Part shown: piece by piece, positions 51,899 to 61,704 of the stretch
Layout of the letters: every line of letters starts with the position of its first letter
Position numbering within the stretch: the stretch's first letter is position 1
Assembly: GCF_016745275.1 (NCBI RefSeq)
Contig: NZ_JADOEP010000001.1
Location: forward strand, 186,001 to 250,000
Source of the DNA: Enterococcus sp. BWB1-3
GTDB taxonomy: Bacteria; Bacillota; Bacilli; Lactobacillales; Enterococcaceae
Length of the DNA stretch: 64,000 bases
Reading direction: 5' to 3'
Translations under genes and position numbers: made by a program
The notes under the pieces: generated by a model
Database searches by the model: none
What the model was told of the DNA's origin: nothing
What the model saw: only the letters and a program-made list of their open reading frames with translations

Positions 51899-53245
51899 AT
51901 GACGCAGCAATATTTAACAGTGACTGCATTAACTAAATATTTGAAGCGTAAATTTGATGCAGATCCTTATCTGGGGCGTGTCTATCTGACTGGAGAAATC
52001 TCCAATTTTCGATTGAGGGCAAACGCTCATCAGTATTTCAGCTTGAAAGATGACCGTGCTAAAATATCTGCAATTATGTTTAAATCTGCCTTTCAAAAAT
52101 TGAAATTTCAGCCGAAGGAAGGTATGAAAGTGCTCGTTGTCGGCAGAATTTCATTATATGAAAATGGCGGGTCCTATCAAATTTATGTAGAACATATGGA
52201 ACCTGACGGGGTTGGTGCGCTTTATCAGGCTTTGGCTGAACTAAAGGAAAAGCTATCAAAAGAGGGTCTGTTTGATGGCGTGAAAAAGCCGCTGCCCAAA
52301 TATCCCAAACGGATTGCCATTATAACAAGTCCGAGCGGAGCTGTAATCAGAGATATTATTACCACGGTAAAAAGACGATATCCAATTGCTCAGCTGGTTC
52401 TGTTTCCCACCTTGGTTCAAGGGGATCAGGCAGCGGCTGATATTGTCAAGAATATTCATCGAGTGGAAGAAGAAGGTACCTTTGATACCATGATTATTGG
52501 TCGTGGAGGAGGTTCCATCGAGGATCTCTGGTCATTTAATGAAGAAGTGGTCGCTAGAGCAATTTTTGATACGGCGATTCCAGTTATTTCTTCTGTGGGT
52601 CACGAAACAGATGTTACCGTTGCTGATCTGGTTGCTGATGTGCGTGCGGCTACACCGACTGCGGCAGCGGAGCTTGCGGTTCCGGTACTTTCAGAGGAAT
52701 TGATGCGTATTCGTGATAAGCAAAGCAGATTGGAGCAAAGCTTTCTCTATTTGCTGCAGCAAAAGAACGAGCGCTATACTCGTTTAAAAAATTCGTATGT
52801 TTTTCTTCAACCGGATCGTTTATATGAAGGTCAGGCCGTTAAACTGGATAAAATGATGCAGCGGCTGAATCAGGGGATGCAGGCCATTTATCATGAAAGA
52901 TATCAGGTCTCACAGCAGATTATCAGTCGTCTGGTACAGCAAAATCCTACAGGAAGAATCAGGGAAGCGCGTCAGCAGGTAAATTTCATGAGTCAGCGTT
53001 TAACTGATCGTAAGGATAATTATATGAGCAATCAGCAAAAACGGCTGATTTCAGCTATTCAGCAGCTGGATTTGCTGAGTCCTTTAAAAATTATGGGGCG
53101 CGGCTACAGTTATACAACGAAGAATGAGATAGTTGTTAAATCAGCAGAAGAGCTCAGTGTGAACGATAAATTGACCATTCACTATGTTGATGGAGAAGTG
53201 ACGGCTGTCATTGATTCGGTTGAGTTGAACAAAAAAGAGAAATAA
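51899..53245 (+). CDS. xseA: Exodeoxyribonuclease VII large subunit
   Basis: A 448-residue catalytic subunit. The N-terminal OB fold (about 1-100, VYLTGEISNFRLRANAHQYF) is followed by the catalytic domain with PKRIAIITSPSGAVIRDI, IGRGGGSIEDLWSFNEE and SSVGHETDVTVADLVADVRA, and a long coiled-coil C-terminus. With XseB it degrades single-stranded DNA. GAAGAGGAACG precedes the start. Confidence 0.97.
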   Translation: MTQQYLTVTALTKYLKRKFDADPYLGRVYLTGEISNFRLRANAHQYFSLKDDRAKISAIMFKSAFQKLKFQPKEGMKVLVVGRISLYENGGSYQIYVEHMEPDGVGALYQALAELKEKLSKEGLFDGVKKPLPKYPKRIAIITSPSGAVIRDIITTVKRRYPIAQLVLFPTLVQGDQAAADIVKNIHRVEEEGTFDTMIIGRGGGSIEDLWSFNEEVVARAIFDTAIPVISSVGHETDVTVADLVADVRAATPTAAAELAVPVLSEELMRIRDKQSRLEQSFLYLLQQKNERYTRLKNSYVFLQPDRLYEGQAVKLDKMMQRLNQGMQAIYHERYQVSQQIISRLVQQNPTGRIREARQQVNFMSQRLTDRKDNYMSNQQKRLISAIQQLDLLSPLKIMGRGYSYTTKNEIVVKSAEELSVNDKLTIHYVDGEVTAVIDSVELNKKEK

Positions 53246-53324
53246 ATGAGTGACAGCATTCATGCAGGAGTCTGAAGAATCTGAAAAGTATCATCGTTGA
53301 TGAAGAAGGAAAAGGAGCAGCAAG

Positions 53325-53558
53325 ATGCCAAAAAAAACAGAGAAAACATTTGAAGAATCATTAAATGAACTGGAAGAAATTGTGCAGCGTCTGGAAAGAG
53401 GAGATGTTCCCTTGGAGGAAGCGTTGGATGCCTTTCAAAAAGGAGTGCTGCTAAGCAAACATTGTCAGGATACCTTGGAAAAAGCAGAAAAAACACTGAC
53501 AAAAATGATGACTGACACAAATGAGGAAGTTGCCTTTGAAGAGAGTGAAGCAGAATGA
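53325..53558 (+). CDS. xseB: Exodeoxyribonuclease VII small subunit
   Basis: A 77-residue helical subunit with [20 protein letters not shown] and [19 protein letters not shown], the XseB family signature. GGAGCAGC site. It overlaps ispA by four bases. Confidence 0.95.
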   Translation: MPKKTEKTFEESLNELEEIVQRLERGDVPLEEALDAFQKGVLLSKHCQDTLEKAEKTLTKMMTDTNEEVAFEESEAE

Positions 53559-54448
53559 CAGAAGCCTTTCAGAAATTCCGAGCAGTCTATGTTCCGCTGG
53601 TCGAAAAAGAGATGATAGGCTTTTTGGAAAAGCACACTGCCAATGACTATTTAAAAGAGAGTATGTTGTATTCTATACAGGCTGGGGGGAAAAGGCTCCG
53701 TCCGCTTCTGGTAATCGCTGCGGTTCTTTCCTTTGGCAAAGAGCTTGAAAAAGAGGTCTGTCAGGTTGCTGCAGCTCTGGAAATGATCCATACGTATTCT
53801 TTGATTCATGATGATTTGCCGGCAATGGATGATGATGATCTTCGCAGAGGAAAACCGACCAATCATAAAGTTTATGGAGAAGCGCATGCGATTTTGGCAG
53901 GTGATGGTCTGCTGACAGCAGCTATTCAGCTGATTGCTGTCAGCCAGCTGGACATGTCGAAGAAAGTACTCTTAATTCAGCAACTGACAAGAGCGGCGGG
54001 AACACAGGGAATGGTTGCCGGACAAGCTGGCGACTTGCAGGGAGAAACACGTTCTCTGTCTTTGGAAGAACTGGTGGAAGTACATGAAGCTAAAACAGGT
54101 GCGCTCATTGAATTTGCTCTGATAGCAGGCGGAATTTTGGCAGATCAGACTGAGGTTATTATTGAACTTCTGAGCAGTTTTGCCCGCTATTTAGGACTGG
54201 CTTTTCAGATCAGAGATGATTTACTGGACGTAACAAGCTCGGAAGAAGAGCTTGGCAAGCAAGTGGGCAGAGATGAAACTTTAAATAAAAGTACGTATCC
54301 CGGATTGCTTGGAATAAAAGGAGCAGCAAAGGAATTTGAACAGCAGATGAAGCTTGCAAGCGAAAAATTAGCTGAAATTCAAGCCTGTAACAATGAATTT
54401 CAGCCGGTGCTTCTGGAAAATATACTGAAACAGCTGGCGCTTCAGTAA
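53555..54448 (+). CDS. ispA: Farnesyl diphosphate synthase
   Basis: A 297-residue polyprenyl synthase with GGKRLRPLL, first Asp-rich motif [20 protein letters not shown] (D-D-x-x-x-x-D), the second [19 protein letters not shown] (D-D-x-x-D) and the flanking KTGALI. It makes geranyl and farnesyl diphosphate for quinones and undecaprenyl phosphate. In this genome it is also the natural substrate source for the ComQ-like prenyl transferase at 30421. Confidence 0.95.
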   Translation: MTEAFQKFRAVYVPLVEKEMIGFLEKHTANDYLKESMLYSIQAGGKRLRPLLVIAAVLSFGKELEKEVCQVAAALEMIHTYSLIHDDLPAMDDDDLRRGKPTNHKVYGEAHAILAGDGLLTAAIQLIAVSQLDMSKKVLLIQQLTRAAGTQGMVAGQAGDLQGETRSLSLEELVEVHEAKTGALIEFALIAGGILADQTEVIIELLSSFARYLGLAFQIRDDLLDVTSSEEELGKQVGRDETLNKSTYPGLLGIKGAAKEFEQQMKLASEKLAEIQACNNEFQPVLLENILKQLALQ

Positions 54449-54461
54449 GGAGAAGAAGAGC

Positions 54462-55280
54462 ATGAAGAAAGAACGAGTGGATGTCCTGGCATTTAATCAG
54501 GAATTATTTGAGACAAGAGAAAAAGCAAAACGCGGTGTTATGGCTGGACTGGTCTATAATGATAAAAATGAGCGATTGGATAAACCAGGAGAAAAAATTC
54601 CTGTAGACAGTATTTTGCAGGTGAAAGGTCAGACATTGCCTTACGTCTCTCGAGGCGGTTTGAAGCTGGAAAAAGCGTTGAAGGTATTTGACATAGCAGT
54701 TCAAGATAAAATTATGCTCGATATTGGCGCGTCAACCGGAGGCTTTACGGATGCGGCACTGCAGAATGGTGCGAAAATGAGTTATGCGCTGGATGTAGGG
54801 TACAATCAGCTTGCCTGGAAAATCAGACAGGATGAACGAGTTGTAGTTATGGAACGAACAAACTTCAGGTACAGCGAACCGGAAGACTTTTCAAAAGGAC
54901 AGCCAGAGGTTGCCACGATTGATGTTTCATTCATTTCTTTGCGTCTTATTTTACCTCCGCTCCATAAAATATTAAAATCGGGCGGCGATGTTGTTGCACT
55001 TATAAAGCCTCAGTTTGAAGCTGGAAAAGAACAAGTTGGTAAAAAGGGAATTGTAAGAGATCCACATACACACACGGCTGTCTTAGAGGATATTCTTAGT
55101 TTTTCAGCAAGATCAGGCTACAAAGTTGCCGAACTGGATTATTCACCTATTACTGGAGGAGAAGGAAATATTGAATTTTTGGTTCATTTGATTTCAGTTG
55201 AAAATGAAGGAAGTATTGCACCTGAGGTTGATATTGAAGGCACTGTTCAGCAAGCTCATCAAAAATTAAAAAAGGCTTGA
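54462..55280 (+). CDS. tlyA: TlyA-family rRNA 2'-O-methyltransferase
   Basis: A 272-residue protein with an S4 RNA-binding domain (about 1-62) and an FtsJ-like methyltransferase domain. SAM motif: MLDIGASTGGFTDAALQNGA; catalytic region with VATIDVSFISLRLIL and LIKPQFEAG. It methylates rRNA ribose, as in capreomycin-sensitive bacteria; older notes call it hemolysin A. AGGAGAAG site. Confidence 0.93.
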   Translation: MKKERVDVLAFNQELFETREKAKRGVMAGLVYNDKNERLDKPGEKIPVDSILQVKGQTLPYVSRGGLKLEKALKVFDIAVQDKIMLDIGASTGGFTDAALQNGAKMSYALDVGYNQLAWKIRQDERVVVMERTNFRYSEPEDFSKGQPEVATIDVSFISLRLILPPLHKILKSGGDVVALIKPQFEAGKEQVGKKGIVRDPHTHTAVLEDILSFSARSGYKVAELDYSPITGGEGNIEFLVHLISVENEGSIAPEVDIEGTVQQAHQKLKKA

Positions 55281-55288
55281 TATAGAAA

Positions 55289-55320
55289 AATTGAGACGTT
55301 AATGCTCAGTTTTTTTATTT
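55289..55320 (+). terminator. Probable terminator after tlyA
   Basis: AAATTGAG and CTCAGTTTTTTT form a short stem with T-run. Between it and argR lie two TATGATAAAAT sequences (about 55350 and 55427) that are likely -10 elements. Confidence 0.55.
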
Positions 55321-55465
55321 TAAACGGTTTTTGAAAGTGCTGTACACTATGATAAAATCGGCTTGTCAACTTGCATAAAATCAACAGTACTTTTTTAATT
55401 CTTTAAAAACAATGAAAAATGCGCTATGATAAAATGGAAATGAACCTGAAAAGGAGTAAAGTATT

Positions 55466-55915
55466 ATGAGGAAGAAAGATCGTCATCGGTTAATCACTCG
55501 TCTGCTGACAGACAATAACATACAAAAACAGGAAGACTTTGTTTCCTTATTACAATCTGCAGGTGTGGAAGTGACGCAGGCAACTATTTCAAGAGATATT
55601 AAAGAAATGAAACTAATCAAAATACCATCAATAGAGGGCGGCTATCGGTACAGTATCCCTTTGGAGACGCAGGAAGACACAAAGAAAAAACTGGAAAAAT
55701 TGATGAAAGAAGCATTTGTTTCTGTTGATCAAATGGAAAAATATGTGGTACTGCACACAATTCCGGGGAATGCCAAAGCATCGGCAGATTTGATTGAAAA
55801 GCAGTACAAAGAACAGCTGTTTGCAACGATCTGTGATGATGACAGCGTTCTGATGATCACACGGACAGAACAGGATGCTGGATTTTTAAGAGAAGAATTC
55901 TTCAATTATTTATAA
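55466..55915 (+). CDS. argR: Arginine repressor family regulator
   Basis: A 149-residue ArgR/AhrC. The N-terminal winged HTH includes VTQATISRDIKEMKLIKI and the C-terminal arginine-binding hexamerisation domain includes IPGNAKASADLIEKQY and CDDDSVLMITRTE (the D-D/D-S ligand loop). In this conserved position next to recN it is the housekeeping ArgR. AAAGGAG site. Confidence 0.95.
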   Translation: MRKKDRHRLITRLLTDNNIQKQEDFVSLLQSAGVEVTQATISRDIKEMKLIKIPSIEGGYRYSIPLETQEDTKKKLEKLMKEAFVSVDQMEKYVVLHTIPGNAKASADLIEKQYKEQLFATICDDDSVLMITRTEQDAGFLREEFFNYL

Positions 55916-55934
55916 TGTAACGGGGTGAAAAATT

Positions 55935-57626
55935 ATGCTGCAGGAGCTTTCAGTAAAAAACTTTGCAATTATCTCCTCACTGGAATTGGAATTTCGGAAG
56001 GGAATGACTGTTCTTACCGGAGAAACCGGGGCAGGGAAATCGATTATTATTGATGCAGTGGGCTTGTTAACTGGAGGAAGAGGCTCCAGTGATTTTATTC
56101 GTCAAGGTGCATCTAAATGTACGTTGGAGGGGTTGTTTACTCTGCCTGCTAATCCGGAGTTAATTGCATTACTGGATGAACAAGGGATTGAGCAGGAAGA
56201 AGAAATGCTGATTCTGCAAAGAGATATTTTTTCCTCAGGTAAAAATATTTGCCGTGTGAATGGACGAATTGTTACCATTGCCACGCTTAGAAGAGTTGGT
56301 GAATTTCTTGTTGATATCCATGGACAAAATGAGCATCAGGAATTAATGCACAACGAGAAGCATTTAGGTATGCTTGATGATTTTGGCGGCAGTGATCTTC
56401 GTGTGATTAAACAGGAGTATACTGAAGGCTATCAGGAATACTGTCAGCTGGAGCAAAAGGTTAGGAGTCTTCAAAAAAATGAAAAAGCATTCGCTCAGCG
56501 TTTGGACATGCTCCAGTTTCAACGTAATGAGATTGAAGAGGCTAAACTGACAGCTGGTGAAGAAGAACAGCTGACAGAAGAACGAAATAAACTGGCAAAT
56601 TTTCAAAAAATTGTAGATGTACTGGCTGGCAGCTATGAGGCAATCAACGGGGAAGAAAACAGCAGTTTGGATAAAATAGCCTATGCGATGAATGAACTGA
56701 CTACCATTGAAACGCTGGATACTGAATATCAGGCTATATCAGAAACGGTTCAAAATGGATACTATCAGCTTCAGGAAGCAAGTGCAGATTTGTCTCGTCA
56801 TTTAGGTCAGCTTGAGCTTGATGAAGGTCGTCTGGATGAAGTTGAAAATCGGTTGGAATTGATCAGACAGTTGAAAAGAAAATATGGGGAATCCATCGCT
56901 TCCATATTAGATTATTATCAGGAAATCAGCGAAGAGCTGGCTGAAAATGGGCTGCTTGATGGAAAAGCAGATGAGTTGGAGCAGATACTTGCTGAGAAAA
57001 AAGAACAGGTGCTGAAGCTTGGACGCAAACTCAGTCAAATACGTAAGGAAGCAGCAGCTGGTCTGGAAAAAAGTATTTTAAAAGAGCTGAAAGAGCTCTA
57101 TATGGAACGAACGGAATTTCAAGTGAATTTCCAGAACAACTCGGAAGAGGTGCTGACAGAAGATGGATTGGATCAAGTGGAATTTTACATCACCACGAAT
57201 CCGGGAGAACCTTTAAAGCCGTTAGTAAAAGTAGCTTCAGGAGGAGAGCTTTCTCGGGTCATGCTGGCACTGAAAACTATTTTTTCAAAGACCCAGGGTA
57301 TTACAAGTATTGTATTTGATGAGGTGGATACTGGAGTCAGCGGGCGAGTGGCTCAGGCAATTGCTGATAAAATCTACCAAATTTCCAAAAAATCTCAGGT
57401 TTTATGCATTACTCATCTGCCGCAGGTTGCAGCGATGGCTGATTATCAGTATTTTATTTCCAAAGAAATCAGTAATAATCGGACAGAAACGAAAGTTCGC
57501 AGACTTACCGGAGAGGAACGTACGTCAGAGGTTGCAAGAATGCTTTCTGGAAGCGAGATTACTCCGCTGACAATGGAGCATGCCAAAGAACTGCTTCAAC
57601 TGGCTGATAAGGAGAAAGCAATCTAA
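55935..57626 (+). CDS. recN: DNA repair protein RecN
   Basis: A 563-residue SMC-like ATPase with Walker A LTGETGAGKSIIIDAV, long coiled coil (about 155-380), signature VASGGELSRVMLAL and Walker B ITSIVFDEVDTGVSG, then THLPQVAAMAD. It works in double-strand break repair. Twenty bases after argR with a GGGGTG site. Confidence 0.97.
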   Translation: MLQELSVKNFAIISSLELEFRKGMTVLTGETGAGKSIIIDAVGLLTGGRGSSDFIRQGASKCTLEGLFTLPANPELIALLDEQGIEQEEEMLILQRDIFSSGKNICRVNGRIVTIATLRRVGEFLVDIHGQNEHQELMHNEKHLGMLDDFGGSDLRVIKQEYTEGYQEYCQLEQKVRSLQKNEKAFAQRLDMLQFQRNEIEEAKLTAGEEEQLTEERNKLANFQKIVDVLAGSYEAINGEENSSLDKIAYAMNELTTIETLDTEYQAISETVQNGYYQLQEASADLSRHLGQLELDEGRLDEVENRLELIRQLKRKYGESIASILDYYQEISEELAENGLLDGKADELEQILAEKKEQVLKLGRKLSQIRKEAAAGLEKSILKELKELYMERTEFQVNFQNNSEEVLTEDGLDQVEFYITTNPGEPLKPLVKVASGGELSRVMLALKTIFSKTQGITSIVFDEVDTGVSGRVAQAIADKIYQISKKSQVLCITHLPQVAAMADYQYFISKEISNNRTETKVRRLTGEERTSEVARMLSGSEITPLTMEHAKELLQLADKEKAI

Positions 57627-57716
57627 CTAAACAGCGTAATAAGTTTAATACTTGTCTTTAAAGACAGGCTCAGTCCTGATCTGAATAGTATGATATAAGA
57701 AGAAGCGCTTTTCAAT

Positions 57717-57752
57717 AAAAAAAGGGACTACTTTTGTACAGTCCCTTTTATT
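57717..57752 (+). terminator. Terminator after recN
   Basis: AAAAGGGACT pairs with AGTCCCTTTT; the flanking A- and T-runs let it act in both directions. Confidence 0.85.
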
Positions 57753-57758
57753 GTACTC

Positions 57759-57808
57759 AAAAATCCCAATGAAATGAACCCTTTCCGGTTCTTTCATTGG
57801 GATTTTAT
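57759..57808 (-). terminator. Second bidirectional hairpin
   Basis: AAAATCCCAATGAAA with its complement around a GC-rich loop. On the minus strand it would end the transcript of the DUF4044 and CorA genes. Confidence 0.7.
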
Positions 57809-57916
57809 TATGGACTAATGTCACAGTCCCTAAAGCCGAATAAACTGTGTTCCAGTCTTTGTATAATTCGAGCCTTCGTAAGAAGCTTTGTCACAACCTC
57901 TGCTTGTATGCCCGAT

Positions 57917-58033
57917 TTATCTCAGATATAAAATCGCAGTGATGATAGTTGAACCTAAAATTGCAATCAACATCAGCCAAACAACGAATTTTGTAATTTT
58001 CGAAAAGGTACTGGTTTTCTTTTTATTCATCAT
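57917..58033 (-). CDS. DUF4044-type single-span membrane peptide
   Basis: A 38-residue protein: a basic N-terminus (MMNKKKTSTFSKITKF) and one membrane segment (VVWLMLIAILGSTIITAIL) ending in YLR. This matches the short DUF4044 proteins of Lactobacillales (K-K-K-S-T-F-x-K-I-T). AAAGGATGTGAG precedes the start. Either of two adjacent ATGs may be used. It lies 59 bases downstream of corA on the same strand, so it may be co-transcribed. Function unknown. Confidence 0.75.
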   Translation of the reverse strand: MMNKKKTSTFSKITKFVVWLMLIAILGSTIITAILYLR

Positions 58034-58091
58034 TCTCACATCCTTTGCCTCTTACAGTTTACAACCTTTTATGAAAATCATCAACAGCAAT

Positions 58092-59048
58092 TTACAGGAG
58101 ATTTCTCTTTTTTAGGAATCGAATCACACCAATACATACTATGGAAGTAATGATAAAAATCCATAAAAAGGCGTCTTCTCTGCTTGCAAACGGCAGTTTA
58201 ACATTCATTCCGTAAATCCCTCCGATAATTGTCGGAATGGTCAAAACAATCGTCAGAGAAGTTAGAATCTTCATAACTATATTTAGATTATTGGACACTA
58301 TAGATGAGAATGTACTGCTGATCTGGTTTACCAGTTTTAATTGAATCTTGGTTGTCGTCAGAGCCTGCTTCATTTCTACAAGTATGTCGTGAAGATGAGG
58401 CAGATGATCAAATTTTTGTGCTTCTTTTCGAGTATCATAGAGTTGTCTGATCACACTGATATTCTCAGAAATAGCAGATTCAAAATAGACAAGGCTTTTC
58501 TGGATATCCATCATTTGGTAAAGCTGACTGTTTTCTGTTGCAATTTTCAATTCGCCCTCAAGATCACCAATCTCAGTAATAATCTTTGCAAGAAAGCTAT
58601 TATAATGTTTGGAAATACGCCAGAGCAGCTGAAATAAAATGGCATTTTTTGTTGATAGTTGGGACTGAGAAAGATTTTCTGTCCGAACCTCATTGATAAA
58701 GTCAGTTGTTCTGTTGGTAACTGTGATAAGCTTTTCGTTTTTTGCCTGTATGACTGCGCAAGGAAAAGTATCCAACTGCATATATCCGCTTGGACTCAAT
58801 GAGGCTATTGGATATTGAACCAATATTAATGCTGGGTGTTCACTGGCATTTTGCCAGTTTCCTTCAGAACGTGCCATTTCTCTTTCATCAAGGACACTGG
58901 TAATATAGTCTTTCGGTAGTTCGTAGGTTGAGATCAAATGATCTGCTTCTTCTTTGGTAGGAGCCTCCGCTATAATCCACTGAACTTCAGGGCTGTCTTG
59001 AGCTGTGCCGCTGAAACCGGCTGTGTCCTTTTTTAAATATGTAATCAA
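58092..59048 (-). CDS. corA: CorA-family magnesium transporter
   Basis: A 318-residue channel. The large cytosolic domain ends in long helices, then two membrane spans with the signature YGMNVKLPF (G-M-N) between them and a basic KKRNLL tail. I chose TTG at 59048, preceded by GAGGTGG; the upstream in-frame start has no site. It moves Mg2+ or a related divalent cation into the cell. Confidence 0.9.
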   Translation of the reverse strand: MITYLKKDTAGFSGTAQDSPEVQWIIAEAPTKEEADHLISTYELPKDYITSVLDEREMARSEGNWQNASEHPALILVQYPIASLSPSGYMQLDTFPCAVIQAKNEKLITVTNRTTDFINEVRTENLSQSQLSTKNAILFQLLWRISKHYNSFLAKIITEIGDLEGELKIATENSQLYQMMDIQKSLVYFESAISENISVIRQLYDTRKEAQKFDHLPHLHDILVEMKQALTTTKIQLKLVNQISSTFSSIVSNNLNIVMKILTSLTIVLTIPTIIGGIYGMNVKLPFASREDAFLWIFIITSIVCIGVIRFLKKRNLL

Positions 59049-59341
59049 TTCTGCCACCTCTTTCAAAAAAATCAATAGATAATTTCATTATAAGCGATTG
59101 AGCCCTTGAATAGTAACTGAATGACTTGTAAAATGGTATTATTTAGGCATCAACTTTTAAAGGAAATGAAACATGAGTGTAAAGTAAATGCAGTATAGTT
59201 AAACTAGGAGCTGTTTGAAAACTGTGGAGGAATTCGAATTTTTCAGGAATTTTAGTTGAGGTCTAAATTTACCAAACAAAAAAGCCGACTCATTTTAACG
59301 TGTTCATTTTTCTGTAAATAATGGTTGGAAAAATAGGATAT

Positions 59342-59407
59342 ATTCTCGTACGCATACCGTCCTACTAACTTGTAACAGGGGAAGCAGGATGGTATGTGTA
59401 CGAGAAT
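59342..59407. repeat. Long imperfect inverted repeat (22-bp arms)
   Basis: ATTCTCGTACGCATACCGTCCT at the left and AGGATGGTATGTGTACGAGAAT at the right are complementary over 22 bases with about three mismatches, around a 22-base loop. It lies in a gene-free interval (59049-59722) together with the palindrome at 59411. It could be a large RNA hairpin or the end of a lost mobile element. Confidence 0.65.
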
Positions 59408-59410
59408 GAG

Positions 59411-59436
59411 ATTGATTTTATGGTCATAAAATCAAT
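59411..59436. repeat. Perfect 26-bp palindrome
   Basis: ATTGATTTTATG-GT-CATAAAATCAAT, 12-bp perfect arms with a two-base centre. Strong operator candidate or extra stem next to the hairpin at 59342-59407. The gene it would serve is unclear; the next gene starts at 59723. Confidence 0.65.
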
Positions 59437-59722
59437 TCATTAATACAGAGTAGTTGTCAATGCTTTTTCGAATAGACGTGTTTGTATTGAGAATCGAACA
59501 ATATGAGACTCATGGATGCAAGTCTTTTCTTTGGTGCAGTTTAGTAGAATTGTCAGTCCCGCGTCTGTAGGAATATTTAGTGGTATAGTATGTGTCCGAC
59601 AATAAAAAGAATGTTGCCACATTCTTTCTTTAAATGGAGTTAGCTCATATCTATTTCTTTGAAAATATTCGCTGCTAGAGTTTTCAAACAGGTCCTAAGT
59701 GTTATGAAAGGAATTGTTCTGG

Positions 59723-60094
59723 ATGGTCTCTTTTTCAATTATTATGCTTCTTTGGTATGTTTTTCCGGTGGCAGCTTTATTCGCATCAAGTATTCTTATT
59801 ACAAGGCTTTCTCTTGCAGAACGCTACAAGGTGAAAGCTCCTGATATTGCGACGCCGTTTCTGTTGATTGGAATGCATGTTTTATCAAAGGATACATATA
59901 ATCAATCGATCATTCCCTATATGTTTATTTCTATTTTATTATTAGGGATATGTGTGGCTCTTTTTCAGGCATACTATTATGGAGAATTGATTTATGGACG
60001 CTATTTTAAGATGTTCTGGCGTCTTAATTTTTTATTGGTTCTAGTGGTATATGTTTTATTAGTGTTGTCCAACATTAGTCATTATTTGTTTTGA
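59723..60094 (+). CDS. DUF3397 membrane protein
   Basis: A 123-residue protein with four hydrophobic segments (FSIIMLLWYVFPVAALFASS at the start; FLLVLVVYVLLVLSNIS at the end). Gene position just ahead of mraZ and size match DUF3397 of Lactobacillales. ATG at 59723 is ten bases after GAAAGGA; a TTG nine bases upstream is too close to it. Function unknown. Confidence 0.75.
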   Translation: MVSFSIIMLLWYVFPVAALFASSILITRLSLAERYKVKAPDIATPFLLIGMHVLSKDTYNQSIIPYMFISILLLGICVALFQAYYYGELIYGRYFKMFWRLNFLLVLVVYVLLVLSNISHYLF

Positions 60095-60220
60095 AAAGAA
60101 AAAATCGCCCGGAAATCGCGGAACAGAAGCGTTGATTCCGTTTTCTGCAAAATATGGTTAAATGATGAAATGTTACAAAGTCTTTAAATAACAGTGATTT
60201 GGTATAAGTTTTTTGGTTTT

Positions 60221-60250
60221 AAGTGGTAGAAAGTGGTGGAATATGGTAGA
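60221..60250 (+). promoter_or_regulatory. MraZ-box-like direct repeats
   Basis: Three 10-bp direct repeats in a row, AAGTGGTAGA AAGTGGTGGA ATATGGTAGA, with the core (G/T)GGT(A/G)GA. An extended -10 (TGGTATAAG, 60200-60208) lies just upstream. MraZ represses its own operon by binding short direct G-rich repeats before mraZ, with a period of about one helical turn, so these fit. Confidence 0.7.
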
Positions 60251-60286
60251 CTGTTTCTATCAAGTGGAAAAGCGGGGAATCCGACT

Positions 60287-60718
60287 ATGTTGATGGGCGA
60301 ATTTCAACATAATATTGATGCCAAGGGCAGATTAATTGTGCCAGCCAAACTTCGTGATGAACTTGGAGACAAATTCATTGTTACTCGAGGAATGGACGGC
60401 TGCTTATTTGGTTATCCATTATCGGAATGGACAATATTGGAAGAAAAGTTGAAAACAATGCCCCTTGCAAAGAAAGATACCCGTACATTCGTCCGCTATT
60501 TTTATTCGGCTGCTGCTGAATGTGAAGTGGATAAACAGGGAAGAATCAATATTCCTGCAACATTAAGAGCTCACGGCAATCTGGAAAAGGGCTGTGTGAT
60601 TATCGGTGTTTCAAACCGGATTGAAATTTGGGATGAAGCCAGATGGGCAGAATTTTCAGCAGAAGCTGAAGAGAATTTTGATGAAATCGCTGAAACAATG
60701 ACTGATTTTGGTTTTTAA
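60287..60718 (+). CDS. mraZ: Transcriptional regulator MraZ
   Basis: A 143-residue AbrB-like protein with two SpoVT/AbrB repeats: [20 protein letters not shown] and [20 protein letters not shown]. It forms a ring that binds repeats in front of its own gene and controls the division and cell wall cluster. Start at 60287 matches the M-x-M-G-E-F/Y N-terminus of the family. Confidence 0.96.
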   Translation: MLMGEFQHNIDAKGRLIVPAKLRDELGDKFIVTRGMDGCLFGYPLSEWTILEEKLKTMPLAKKDTRTFVRYFYSAAAECEVDKQGRINIPATLRAHGNLEKGCVIIGVSNRIEIWDEARWAEFSAEAEENFDEIAETMTDFGF

Positions 60719-60733
60719 GGATGAGGAGCATGC

Positions 60734-61687
60734 ATGGTGGAGTTTCAGCATTATACTGTTTTACTAAAAGAGACAGTAGACGGATTGGCAGTTAAAAAAA
60801 ATGGTATCTATGTAGACTGTACCTTGGGTGGTGCAGGACACAGTGAGTATCTCTTGTCCCAATTAGATGAAACCGGTCATTTATATGCTTTCGATCAGGA
60901 TCAAAAAGCACTGGACTTTGCAGCAGAGCGACTGAAGAAATACGTGGATAAAGGAATGGTCACATTTGTTAAATCAAACTTCCGCTATTTGAAGGAACGT
61001 TTGAATGAGCTCAATGTCCAGCATATTGATGGAGCCATTTATGATCTTGGAGTCTCTTCCCCTCAACTGGATGAAGCAGGTCGAGGATTTAGTTATCATA
61101 AGGATGCACCGTTGGATATGAGAATGGATCAGAGTGCAGAATTAACTGCTTATGATATTGTAAATACATACTCCTATCAGGAATTAATTAAAATATTTTT
61201 TCGTTATGGAGAAGAAAAATTTTCAAAACAGATTGCTAGAGAAATCGAGCGGGTGAGAAGTAAACAGCCAATCGAAACAACTGGCGAGTTAGTTGACATT
61301 ATTAAGACAGCTATCCCTGCTGCTGCACGCCGCACTGGAGGACACCCTGCGAAAAGAATTTTTCAGGCGATCCGAATAGCCGTCAATGATGAGCTTCGTG
61401 TGATTGAAGAATCACTGGAGCAGGCAATTTCTTTGATTAGTTTATCGGGGAGAATCAGTGTCATTACCTTCCATTCATTGGAAGATCGAATTGTAAAAAA
61501 TATGTTTAAAGAATACAGCTCAATAAAAGATCTGCCGCCCGGGCTGCCGGTTGTACCTGAAGAATTTCAACCGGAATTAAAGGTGATTACAAGAAAACCT
61601 GTATTACCGGGAGCGCAGGAATTAGAAGAAAATAATCGCTCGCGAAGCGCGAAGCTGAGAATAGCTGAGAGAATAAAAGTAAATTAG
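60734..61687 (+). CDS. rsmH: 16S rRNA m4C1402 methyltransferase
   Basis: A 317-residue methyltransferase with [18 protein letters not shown] motif [41 protein letters not shown], and the C-terminal [20 protein letters not shown]. It modifies C1402 in 16S rRNA. Second gene of the dcw cluster. Confidence 0.97.
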   Translation: MVEFQHYTVLLKETVDGLAVKKNGIYVDCTLGGAGHSEYLLSQLDETGHLYAFDQDQKALDFAAERLKKYVDKGMVTFVKSNFRYLKERLNELNVQHIDGAIYDLGVSSPQLDEAGRGFSYHKDAPLDMRMDQSAELTAYDIVNTYSYQELIKIFFRYGEEKFSKQIAREIERVRSKQPIETTGELVDIIKTAIPAAARRTGGHPAKRIFQAIRIAVNDELRVIEESLEQAISLISLSGRISVITFHSLEDRIVKNMFKEYSSIKDLPPGLPVVPEEFQPELKVITRKPVLPGAQELEENNRSRSAKLRIAERIKVN

Positions 61688-61704
61688 GGGAAGGAGAGCA
61701 GAGG

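Noticed and set aside
59440-59622. Minus-strand frame of 60 codons near the large hairpin
   Set aside because: No ribosome-binding site and no recognised family; composition is not clearly protein-like.
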